The translations under genes were made by a program, and so were the position numbers. 35,373 nt of DNA, from assembly GCA_963615055.1 (NCBI GenBank), contig CAVEFO010000014.1, positions 1 through 35,373 of the forward strand, given 5' to 3'. Source of the DNA: UBA1822 sp963615055 (GTDB lineage Bacteria; Bacillota; Negativicutes; Veillonellales; Dialisteraceae). This document shows, piece by piece, positions 1-6,754 of the stretch (position 1 is its first letter; the number at the start of each line of letters is the position of its first letter). The notes under the pieces were generated by a model that was not told the origin of the DNA, searched no databases, and saw nothing but the letters and a program-made list of their open reading frames with translations.

Positions 1-818
1 CCCGTCAAATCGATATGATCACCCGCGCTATACGTCGTACCGCCACCGCCGCTGCTTGTCGGAATCGTGACCGTAATAGGACTTTCATTATTGTTTCTGG
101 AAAGTGTCAATTTTCCGGTCGACGCCTCATAAGAAGCGCTGCCGATTAGCTGATCCCATATCGCGACCTCGTGTGACGACGTGCCAGCCGCCACATTTAC
201 GATCTGGGCAAAAGAATCGCTCCCATATTGTTTCTCTGTGTCTCCGCTCATATACTTATCCCCGGATTTGTGCCCGAAAGAAACCGTATTTGACCACTTC
301 GCCACAGAATCTTTCCCGATGGCTACCGCATTTTTGGCCAGCGCTTGGGCATTATACCCGAAAGCCTGCGCCCCTTCCTCTCTCGCCTGCGCAAGATACC
401 CGAATGCACTTGCATTGTTATTGGTAACAACACTATTCACCCCGACAGCCGTCACATAATTTGTCTTAATCGACACTTCACTGCCGATAGCCACCGATCC
501 TGACCCATCGACAGACGTTTGATAACCGATAGCGATAGACTTCTGCATGCTTTGCGCTACCTCTGCCCCATACCCAATAGCCAAAGAGCCCATTCCGGCA
601 GCCTTTGCACCAACTCCAATCGCCAAAGAAGACTCAGCTGCAGCGTTTGCACCGTCCCCAACAGCGGTCGCATTATTTCCAGCCGACGCCTTAAAATTAT
701 TGGCGGAGTTCCCACTAAGTGCAGTCGCTGCCAGCGCTTGCTGCGGCATCACCGCTGCCCCCAATGCCAGCAAAATTCCAACCGTCAAGATTCCCAATTC
801 CTTCGTTTTCTGTTTCAT
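1..818 (-). CDS. YadA-like trimeric autotransporter adhesin (5' part, runs off the window)
   Basis: The frame is open from an ATG at 818 to the window edge (272 codons), so only the N-terminus is visible. Residues 1-30 form a classic signal peptide ending in QQALA. The following region has degenerate repeats with the YadA head signature (SLAIGVGAKA, SLAIGYGAEV, SIAIGYQTSV, SVAIGSEVSI), each turn about 14-15 residues, as in the left-handed parallel beta-roll of trimeric adhesin heads. The last residues, ending GDHIDLT, look like the start of a neck or stalk module. Members of the family form homotrimers anchored in the outer membrane by a C-terminal beta-barrel, not seen here. A Shine-Dalgarno GGAG precedes the ATG. 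Its presence argues for a diderm cell. The promoter contains a homopolymeric tract, described separately. Substrate or receptor cannot be told. Confidence 0.9.
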   Translation of the reverse strand, partial: MKQKTKELGILTVGILLALGAAVMPQQALAATALSGNSANNFKASAGNNATAVGDGANAAAESSLAIGVGAKAAGMGSLAIGYGAEVAQSMQKSIAIGYQTSVDGSGSVAIGSEVSIKTNYVTAVGVNSVVTNNNASAFGYLAQAREEGAQAFGYNAQALAKNAVAIGKDSVAKWSNTVSFGHKSGDKYMSGDTEKQYGSDSFAQIVNVAAGTSSHEVAIWDQLIGSASYEASTGKLTLSRNNNESPITVTIPTSSGGGGTTYSAGDHIDLT

Positions 819-910
819 AGCGCATCTCCTTTACATCAAAAAACAGATAGCTGATAGAAATCCGATCCGATAAAAACGCATCCGCCCTTAATAATCAGAT
901 TTATGCTCAT

Positions 911-942
911 ATCGTAGCGCCCCCCCCCCTATTGATTGTCAA
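911..942 (-). promoter_or_regulatory. adhesin promoter with a 10-G tract in the -35/-10 spacer
   Basis: On the minus strand a perfect -35 TTGACA (942-937) is followed by ATCAATA, ten G residues (929-920), CGC and a -10-like TACGAT (916-911). The spacer is 20 nt, three longer than optimal. With seven G it would be exactly 17. It lies about 95 bp upstream of the adhesin ATG at 818. Homopolymer slippage in such spacers is the known switching mechanism of several Neisseria surface-protein promoters. Here it is inferred. Confidence 0.7.
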
Positions 943-1077
943 GTAACTTTTGTATTCTTCTCATTCTTTTCATTATCAAACTTTTTTATAGGAGATATAA
1001 ACAACATGAAAAGAAGGCAAATCGGTAACTACCTCCCCAAAAGCAATCTCCTCGCATAGCAAGACTATCATCAGACG

Positions 1078-1117
1078 TTCCGCTTTAGCCTTCTTCCCAA
1101 AGAAGGCTAAAGCGGAA
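1078..1117. repeat. perfect 18-bp inverted repeat
   Basis: The arms 1078-1095 and 1100-1117 are exact reverse complements around a 4-nt loop (CCCA). No T-run follows on either strand, so it is not a standard intrinsic terminator. It lies in the 330-bp gap between the adhesin promoter and cshA, which otherwise holds only the TCAAGCC element and the cshA terminator. Confidence 0.8.
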
Positions 1118-1135
1118 GAGGCTTTGCGTGATGTT

Positions 1136-1229
1136 TCAAGCCCCTCAAGCAAATCGTAAAGCCAAACAAAGAAAAGATCTAAAAAGGAAAAAGCACAATT
1201 ATCAAGCCTTTCAAGCCTTTCAAGGCTTT
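1136..1229 (+). repeat. TCAAGCC dispersed element, copy A
   Basis: This is a stretch of about 95 bp with TCAAGCC-type words at both ends and an A-rich core. It is alignable along its length with 21460-21567 (opposite strand) and 25693-25792. The shared order is TCAAGCC words, then a TAAAGC-CAA block, an A-rich core, and TCAAGCC words again. No reading frame is conserved among the copies. Confidence 0.7.
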
Positions 1230-1237
1230 CCCCCACC

Positions 1238-1264
1238 AAAAAAGAGCCGCCCCAATGGCGACTC
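1238..1264 (-). terminator. intrinsic terminator of cshA
   Basis: On the minus strand an 8-bp stem (GAGTCGCC paired with GGCGGCTC, one G-T pair) is followed by six T. It starts just after the cshA stop codon. Confidence 0.85.
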
Positions 1265-1271
1265 TCTCGTC

Positions 1272-2816
1272 TCAATCTCTGAAATACGGCTTGAATACAC
1301 TTTCGCGGACTTCTTCTTTTTCGCCGCGTTTTTTCTTGCCGAAGGCTTCTTCGCGGCGTTCTCGGCGCGGCTTGTGATGGTCGCGGTTTCCTTTTCCGTC
1401 TTTTTTGCCGTCTCCGCTTCCTTTTTTGCGGCGATTGCCGTGTGCGTCGTCTCTCTTTTTGCCGTCTTTTTTCGGCGCGCCTTTGCGTTTCCGGAAATTC
1501 GGTTTTTCTTCCGTAATGGAAACGGGGGTCACGTCGGGCTGCTTTGTCAGGAGTTTCAAAGCGGCGGCGACCAAGGTCGTGGAGTCTGTATTGACCAAAA
1601 GTTCTTCGGCGGTCTCGCGCCAAGTTTCCAGACCGCCTTCTTCGGCGGCGCGGCGCAGGCTCTCGATGGCTTCCCGCTGGTTTCCTTCCATGACTTCGGT
1701 CAGGGTCGGCACGGAGCGGCGGCGGATGCGGCGGCGAATGAGTCGCTCGATGTCGCGGAGCTGTCCCATTTCGCGGGAGATGACGAATGTCGTGGCCAGA
1801 CCCGTGCGCCCGGCGCGTCCGGTACGGCCCACGCGATGGACGTAGCTTTCGGGATCCTGCGGCATATCGAAATTGTACACATGGGTCACGCCGCTGATGT
1901 CGAGTCCGCGGGCGGCGACGTCGGTCGCGACCAAAATGTCTATCGTATTGTCTTTGAATTGGCGAATGACGGCGTCGCGCTTCGTCTGGGAGAGATCGCC
2001 GTGAATGCCCTCGGCGGAATAGCCGCGTTTCTTGAGGGCCGCCGTGACTTCGTCCGCGCGGCGCTTCGTCCGCACAAAGACAATCGCCAGCTCCGGCTCC
2101 TGCATGTCCAAGAGGCGGCAGAGCGCGTCAAATTTCTGCGCGTCGGGCAGCTCGATGTATTCTTGCTCGATGAGGTCAATCGTCACGGTCGCCGCTTTGA
2201 TTTTCACCGTTTCCGGTTCTTGGAGAAACGTGTCGGCCAGCTCGCGAATCGGGTCGGGCATCGTCGCGGAAAAGAGCATCGTCTGTTTTTCTTTCGGCAT
2301 GGTTTCCATGATGAAACGGATGTCGTCGATGAATCCCATGTCCATCATTTCATCCGCTTCGTCCAGGACGAGAATTTGCACGGCGGACAAATCGACGGTG
2401 CCGCGTTTCATGTGGTCCATGAGGCGGCCGGGGGTAGCGACGATGATGCCGGGGCGGCTGCGGAGCGCGCGGAATTGGCGGTTGATGTCCTGCCCGCCGT
2501 AAATGGGGAGCGCCCGGATGCTCGTGAATTGCGCCAGATGATTGATTTCTTCCGCCGATTGCACGGCGAGCTCTCTCGTCGGCGATAAAATAATCGCTTG
2601 CGGCGCGGGTCTCGTCGTGTCGATCCGCTGCAAGACGGGGATGCCGAAAGCCGCCGTTTTCCCCGTGCCCGTCTGCGCCTGTCCGATCATATCGCGCCCT
2701 GTCATCGCGACGGGAATCGCCGCTTTCTGGATCGGCGTGGGTTCTTCAAATCCCATCTCGCGGACCGCGCGCAAAATCGGCGCCGCGACGCCGAGTGCTT
2801 CAAATGTTTCGATCAT
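1272..2816 (-). CDS. cshA: DEAD-box ATP-dependent RNA helicase, CshA type
   Basis: This 514-residue protein unwinds structured RNA in the cytoplasm using ATP. All helicase motifs are visible: Q motif around F5-Q30, motif I AQTGTGKT (47-54), Ia PTRELA (79-84), TPGR (128-131), motif II DEAD (152-155), motif III SAT (183-185), motif V with ATDVAARGLD (297-306) and motif VI HRVGRTGRAG (327-336). Residues 370-435 resemble the dimerisation region of Bacillus CshA. The C-terminus (about 440-514) is a Lys/Arg/Gly-rich RNA-binding tail. In Bacillus, CshA associates with the RNA degradosome and works in cold adaptation and ribosome assembly. The ATG is preceded by GGAGG, which lies just after the stop of the upstream gene at 2826, so the two are co-transcribed. 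A terminator follows directly. Confidence 0.93.
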   Translation of the reverse strand: MIETFEALGVAAPILRAVREMGFEEPTPIQKAAIPVAMTGRDMIGQAQTGTGKTAAFGIPVLQRIDTTRPAPQAIILSPTRELAVQSAEEINHLAQFTSIRALPIYGGQDINRQFRALRSRPGIIVATPGRLMDHMKRGTVDLSAVQILVLDEADEMMDMGFIDDIRFIMETMPKEKQTMLFSATMPDPIRELADTFLQEPETVKIKAATVTIDLIEQEYIELPDAQKFDALCRLLDMQEPELAIVFVRTKRRADEVTAALKKRGYSAEGIHGDLSQTKRDAVIRQFKDNTIDILVATDVAARGLDISGVTHVYNFDMPQDPESYVHRVGRTGRAGRTGLATTFVISREMGQLRDIERLIRRRIRRRSVPTLTEVMEGNQREAIESLRRAAEEGGLETWRETAEELLVNTDSTTLVAAALKLLTKQPDVTPVSITEEKPNFRKRKGAPKKDGKKRDDAHGNRRKKGSGDGKKDGKGNRDHHKPRRERREEAFGKKKRGEKEEVRESVFKPYFRD

Positions 2817-2825
2817 ATGTCCTCC

Positions 2826-3743
2826 TTATTCCCGGTTTTTCTCTGCTTCGTCGATCATGTGCATCGTGACGGTATCAAACGGTACCGCTTCCGCCGGCCC
2901 GCCGATGCTCTCAAAGCCGACACCCAGTTTCCCTTTGTAAAATTCCACAGCATCGCCGTCACCATTGAGCCGCGCCGCGTAGAGCGTCTTGTCTTTCGCG
3001 ACGCCGACGAGCCGATACGCGCCGGGCGGGGAAATCGTGCGCCAGCCGCCGGTCTCGTCGTTGTAGAGATAAATGACGTGCTCTTCCGTATCGTCGTAGA
3101 AGAAACGGTCTTCGTCGTAGAAAACCGCAATCGTGCCGACATCCGCCGTCTGCACGTAAATCCGCCGCGTATCGTAATTCGCATCCGTCCGATAAATGCG
3201 ATAACCGCCGCGGACTTGCATTTTCATGTACACGGCATTCGTCGCGGGCGAATAGGCGACGGCCGTGATCCGACTGTCGCGCGGCAAATCTTCAATCGGC
3301 GCATCGGATTCATGTCCCTCGCCCTCCGGATTGTAGCGCGCGAGCGTCACATTCCAACGCCCGCCTTTCCAATCGGCGGGGTAAAGCGCCATCAGCGCCA
3401 AATTGCGATCCGGAATCCATTCGAAGAACGAGACGCCGTTTCCTTTCAAATTCACATGCTGCGGATGCCGCAAATTTTCCGTATCGTAAATGGTGACGGA
3501 CGTCTCGGATACATCCGCCATGTAGCGACTGTCGTAGGAATAATGCGCTGTCCCTTGGATTGTGATGCCGGAAAACGCTTCGCGCGCCTTCGGATCGACC
3601 GTCGCCGTCTCTTGCGGTTTCTGCACGTCGGATACGGCGTAATCGGCTGTCTGGGCAAAAAGAACCCGGTCAAGATAGCAATAAAATCCGGCTTGCAGCG
3701 CCACGCCCAAGACAAAATACATGAGGACCCGTTTCCAATTCAT
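2826..3743 (-). CDS. unknown N-terminally anchored extracytoplasmic protein
   Basis: This 305-residue protein is not recognised with confidence. Residues 1-30 contain one hydrophobic segment (VLMYFVLGVALQAGFYCYL), which suggests an uncleaved anchor or signal peptide with the rest outside the cytoplasm. The body is rich in beta-strand-like stretches, aromatic residues and repeating phrases such as AHYSYDSRYMADVS, VTIYDTENL and VIYLYNDETGGW, compatible with a beta-propeller-like fold, but no family motif was found. The ATG follows GGAGGAAACGCT. Its stop is 12 bp upstream of cshA and its start is 12 bp downstream of the phosphodiester glycosidase gene, so all three form one operon. A cell-envelope role is inferred from the upstream neighbour only. 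Confidence 0.75.
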   Translation of the reverse strand: MNWKRVLMYFVLGVALQAGFYCYLDRVLFAQTADYAVSDVQKPQETATVDPKAREAFSGITIQGTAHYSYDSRYMADVSETSVTIYDTENLRHPQHVNLKGNGVSFFEWIPDRNLALMALYPADWKGGRWNVTLARYNPEGEGHESDAPIEDLPRDSRITAVAYSPATNAVYMKMQVRGGYRIYRTDANYDTRRIYVQTADVGTIAVFYDEDRFFYDDTEEHVIYLYNDETGGWRTISPPGAYRLVGVAKDKTLYAARLNGDGDAVEFYKGKLGVGFESIGGPAEAVPFDTVTMHMIDEAEKNRE

Positions 3744-3755
3744 AGCGTTTCCTCC

Positions 3756-4703
3756 TTATTTCACGATGAACGCGGTCGGAATCATGCGTTCGCCCAAGAG
3801 ATCCGCCGGTTTATTCACGACTTTGCCGTTGTAGTAGAGCGTCGTGGACGAGCCGCCGTCCAGATTGGCCGCGATGTAAGCGCCCTGCTCAAAGAGAATG
3901 TTTTGCATATCGGCCAGCGTCGCGCCGATGCTGTAGCCCGGCTGGCGGCCGTCAATGACGACGAAAAGCATCGTGCCGTCCCGTTTCTGTCCGATTGCCG
4001 AGCGCGGACTGATGCCCCAGCCGCCGTCGCCCGAACGAATCATTTTCTCGCCGTTCACGATAAGCGGCGGGCCGAAGGTGAGGCCCTCGACCGCGCCAAG
4101 CTCGCGCAATTCTTTTTTGTTGTACTCGCCGGCGATGAGATTGCCCGATTTCGTCATACCGATGAAGTCGACGCGCTCCTCCTCGCCGACTTCGGCGCCC
4201 AAGAGATATTTCCCTTCGTGCAGAATGAAACCGTACGGCAGGCGCCCGGTCCCCGTCCCGTTCGGATCGTAGAAACCGCCGCCGTTAATAGCTGCGACGC
4301 CGCCCGCAGTTTTGCAAATGTTGCTCGTCGTGTCGCCTTTTTCGTTGATGTCCGCCGCCGTGGCCACTTGGACGCGCTTCGGATTCGGGATTTCCAGAAT
4401 GTAACCGACGAAACGGTTGGCCTCAATTTTCTGCATCCGAATGGTGGAATCCGTCCGCGGCTTGAAGGTCAAAATTTCCTGCCGAGGCGCCGAAGAAACG
4501 CCGCCCAAAATCTCATCGAGCTGTTCTTGGTCAAAGAGCCACGTGATGTAGTGCGGATGCCGCGAGCGAATAATCGCCCCCACGACGGCACGGCGCACAT
4601 TCTCAAACGGCCCGAACAGGACGACGAACGGCGATGTCACGACAAAAAAAATCAATGTCACGATGACAAAGCGAAACCATGTATGTTTCCAAAATTGATG
4701 CAT
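3756..4703 (-). CDS. phosphodiester glycosidase family (NAGPA-domain) membrane-anchored protein
   Basis: The protein has 315 residues. Residues about 11-32 form a transmembrane anchor (VIVTLIFFVVTSPFVVLFG), so the rest lies outside the membrane. The domain from about 115 to the end carries NAGPA-type features: the GGFYDPNG stretch, DGRQPGYSIGATLADM and a terminal NLDGGSSTTLYYNG followed by PTAFIV. The family includes mammalian N-acetylglucosamine-1-phosphodiester alpha-N-acetylglucosaminidase and bacterial relatives linked to exopolysaccharide or envelope glycan processing. The exact substrate here is unknown. An AGGAG lies 7 nt before the ATG. It is the first gene of the minus-strand operon that ends with cshA. 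Its upstream region is occupied by a tandem repeat, and no clear promoter is seen. Confidence 0.82.
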   Translation of the reverse strand: MHQFWKHTWFRFVIVTLIFFVVTSPFVVLFGPFENVRRAVVGAIIRSRHPHYITWLFDQEQLDEILGGVSSAPRQEILTFKPRTDSTIRMQKIEANRFVGYILEIPNPKRVQVATAADINEKGDTTSNICKTAGGVAAINGGGFYDPNGTGTGRLPYGFILHEGKYLLGAEVGEEERVDFIGMTKSGNLIAGEYNKKELRELGAVEGLTFGPPLIVNGEKMIRSGDGGWGISPRSAIGQKRDGTMLFVVIDGRQPGYSIGATLADMQNILFEQGAYIAANLDGGSSTTLYYNGKVVNKPADLLGERMIPTAFIVK

Positions 4704-4744
4704 AGAATCTCCTACTATGAGAGGCTAACTTTTTTCGTTCTCTG

Positions 4745-4946
4745 CTTTTGCGGCGTTTGTGCCGATGGCTTTTGCAAGATAGGGATGGGGGGCTTGGCTC
4801 TTTCATTTTTTTCTTTTGCGGCGTTTGTGCCGAGGGGTTTTTGGCAGATAGAGATAGATGTCTCGGCTCTTTCATTTTTTCTTTTGCGGCGTTTGCGCCG
4901 AGGGGCTTTTGCCAGATAGAGATGAGAACGCCCTCTCATCTCTATC
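4745..4946. repeat. 68-bp tandem repeat (about 2.9 copies) ending in a perfect hairpin
   Basis: Units begin at 4745, 4813 and 4881 with CTTTTGCGGCGTTTG; the first two are exactly 68 bp. Because 68 is not a multiple of three, the reading frame shifts between units, so it is not a coding repeat. The third unit ends in a perfect 13-bp inverted repeat (4915-4927 with 4934-4946) with no T-run. It fills most of the 309-bp gap between the glycosidase and deacetylase genes. Part of the unit resembles the 138-bp repeat at 27702. Confidence 0.85.
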
Positions 4947-5012
4947 ATCAAAAAATATTCCATCGCCTTTGCCGCAACAGAGAACATTCACAAAAGCCTT
5001 GCCTCTGCCCTT

Positions 5013-5888
5013 CTACCCCACCGGCGTGTAATCATCCCTTGTCAGGCGTTCGAGATAATTGGCCTCGCTGACTTCGTTTCCGATCCAGGCGCGGCGGAGG
5101 GTGTAGGGATTGTCGCCCGCATGGACGCGGCCGGAATCGGATGTGACGACCATTTGTATCCCAAGGGATTTGGCAATCTCAATGACCTCCGCGTCATAGC
5201 TGCCGTACGGAAACGCCAACCAACGATTTTCGATTCCCAAATTGTCTTTGAGCGCCTGCTGCGCCGCCGCCATATCCGCCCGCGCCGCTTCTCCGGAAAT
5301 CGCTGCCAGCTCCGGATGCGTCGCCGTATGGCTCGCAATCGTCACCGCGCGGCTTTCCGCCATGTCCCGCAGCTCGTCCCACGTCAGGCGCCCCGGTTTC
5401 CCGACATCGCCCGTAATCACAAAGACCGTCCACGGATAGCCGTACTCTTTCATGAGCGGATAGACCATCGAGTAATTGTCCGCGTACCCGTCATCAAACG
5501 TGATGCAAATCGGCTTTTCCGGAAGCGGCGCGCCCTCCGTCACATACGCGTGAAGCTCGGCCATCGTAATGGGATGGAAACCGTTCTTTCGAATGAGCTC
5601 CAGCTGCGCGCGGAAATTTTCTTCCGTCAATACGGCGCCGTTATCCGGAATGTCGCCGATCATGTGATACATCAAGACGGAAACGCCTTCCGCCGGCTCT
5701 GTTTTGACGTCGCTCCCACGGACGGCGACCGCTTCCCCCGCCGGCGTTTTTTCGGAAACAATCGACGGCACCGCGCTCACATCCGCCGTCTTCTCCTCCG
5801 CGCCGCAAGCCGCCACGCCCAAAACGCAAACCGCCGCTGCCGCGCCGATGAAAAAATATTTCCATGCCGAACAAAATTTCCCAAACAC
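5013..5888 (-). CDS. polysaccharide deacetylase (NodB-type) lipoprotein
   Basis: This is a metal-dependent carbohydrate esterase family 4 protein that removes acetyl groups from N-acetylated sugars of cell-wall or surface polysaccharides. With a GTG start at 5888 it has 291 residues, and residues 1-28 form a lipoprotein signal peptide ending in LGVAAC, with Cys28 as the lipid-modified residue. NodB motifs are present: ITFDDGYADN (catalytic and metal Asp pair), SHTATHPEL (the H-x3-H metal site) and LAFPYGSYD. The GTG is preferred because GGGAG lies 10 nt upstream and a promoter at 5926-5955 puts the transcript start near 5919, which excludes the longer frame back to 5969. An ATG at 5918 remains possible. 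It is a single-gene unit between two repeat regions. Confidence 0.88.
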   Translation of the reverse strand: MFGKFCSAWKYFFIGAAAAVCVLGVAACGAEEKTADVSAVPSIVSEKTPAGEAVAVRGSDVKTEPAEGVSVLMYHMIGDIPDNGAVLTEENFRAQLELIRKNGFHPITMAELHAYVTEGAPLPEKPICITFDDGYADNYSMVYPLMKEYGYPWTVFVITGDVGKPGRLTWDELRDMAESRAVTIASHTATHPELAAISGEAARADMAAAQQALKDNLGIENRWLAFPYGSYDAEVIEIAKSLGIQMVVTSDSGRVHAGDNPYTLRRAWIGNEVSEANYLERLTRDDYTPVG

Positions 5889-5925
5889 GCCGCCATCGCT
5901 CCCTATAATAAAAAACATTCTTAAT

Positions 5926-5955
5926 ATTTTACTACATCCCACCAAACGGACGCAA
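5926..5955 (-). promoter_or_regulatory. promoter of the polysaccharide deacetylase gene
   Basis: On the minus strand: -35 TTGCGT (5955-5950), spacer 18 nt, -10 TAAAAT (5931-5926). It supports the GTG start at 5888. Confidence 0.55.
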
Positions 5956-6002
5956 ATAAAAGAATCCATAAGCCGAGAGCCGGCAGCGCGTTCTTCGCTT
6001 TG

Positions 6003-6050
6003 GACGTCTCATAGAGATCGAGACGTCAGATGTCAGACTATCATTCGCAA
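6003..6050. repeat. GACGTC hairpin with degenerate TCAG words
   Basis: GACGTCTC (6003-6010) is an exact inverted match to GAGACGTC (6020-6027), followed by ATGTCAGACTATCATTCG. A very similar string occurs at 15326-15375 and a looser one at 23208-23236. The 359-bp gap between the deacetylase start and smpB holds this repeat, a possible gene remnant (about 6054-6205) and the smpB terminator. Confidence 0.55.
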
Positions 6051-6202
6051 TAACGGGATTTCTACTCAGACACAAAATACATAAACAGCTACCGGCTCAT
6101 ATTGCATCGACATGAACTTTCCGATATATTCATTTCCATCGCTTCCGGTGAAACAAAATATCAAGATTTTACAGCGTGGATGTCTGCTCACCTTGCCGAT
6201 CC

Positions 6203-6246
6203 AAAATAAAAGAGGATTTCCCTACCAAGGAATCCTCTTTTATTTT
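6203..6246. terminator. bidirectional-type intrinsic terminator after smpB
   Basis: A perfect 16-bp inverted repeat (6203-6218 with 6231-6246) has A- and T-rich outer ends, so it can terminate in both directions. It abuts the smpB stop codon at 6248. Confidence 0.85.
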
Positions 6247-6247
6247 T

Positions 6248-6721
6248 TCAGTCATATCGTTGCTCTTTAATTCTCCGATCCAAATCGCGCTTAGCCGCTT
6301 TCGTCGCAGCATCTTGGCGTTTGTCATAGAGCTTCTTGCCGGTCGCGATCCCGATTTCACATTTCACGTGGCCTTTTTTGAAATAAAGCTTCAGCGGGAT
6401 GAGCGTGTAGCCCTTCGTCTTGAGCTGCATATCGATTTTCGCAATCTCACGGCGATGGAGCAAGAGTTTCCGCGTGCGGAGCGGGTCGTGATTGAAACGG
6501 TTTCCCTGCTCGTAGGGGCTGATGTGTGCATTCCAAAGGAAGGCCTCGCCGCCCTCGATTTTCGCGAAGCTATCTCGCAGATTGGCCCGACCGGCGCGAA
6601 TGGATTTCACTTCGGTCCCCGTCAGCGCGACCCCCGCCTCAATCGTATCGTGTATGAAATAATTGTGCCGCGCCTGCCGATTCAAGATGGAAACCGGCAC
6701 ATGCTTGTCTTTCTTGTCCAT
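6248..6721 (-). CDS. smpB: SsrA-binding protein SmpB
   Basis: SmpB binds tmRNA and brings it to stalled ribosomes for trans-translation. The 157-residue protein has the family body: ARHNYFIHDTIEAGVALTGT, EVKSIRAGRANLRDSF, the NAHISPYEQGN segment, RTRKLLLHRREI, and a basic C-terminal tail rich in K, R and D that enters the ribosomal channel. The frame extends upstream to a TTG at 6754 next to the rnr stop, but the ATG at 6721 is preferred because AAGGA lies 7 nt upstream and MDKKDKHVPV is a typical N-terminus. It lies directly downstream of rnr, the usual Firmicutes arrangement of RNase R and SmpB, which act together on tagged mRNAs. No tmRNA gene is present in the gap after it. Confidence 0.95.
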   Translation of the reverse strand: MDKKDKHVPVSILNRQARHNYFIHDTIEAGVALTGTEVKSIRAGRANLRDSFAKIEGGEAFLWNAHISPYEQGNRFNHDPLRTRKLLLHRREIAKIDMQLKTKGYTLIPLKLYFKKGHVKCEIGIATGKKLYDKRQDAATKAAKRDLDRRIKEQRYD

Positions 6722-6754
6722 GTCTCTGTCCTTTTTCGGAAACGGAAACCGCAA

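Noticed and set aside
1128..2588. Long plus-strand open frame across the helicase gene
   Set aside because: It is the antisense shadow of cshA, whose motifs are complete on the minus strand. Similar plus-strand frames at 2598-4919, 6176-8017, 15462-16742, 18167-19813 and 19626-21047 are shadows of minus-strand genes.
4715..4987. Minus-strand frame with repeated QKPSAQTPQK-like phrases
   Set aside because: It is a translation of the 68-bp tandem repeat. The unit length is not a multiple of three and no ribosome-binding site is present.
5889..6247. Possible tmRNA gene next to smpB
   Set aside because: No tmRNA ends, tag-peptide frame or encoded CCA tail was found in the gap.
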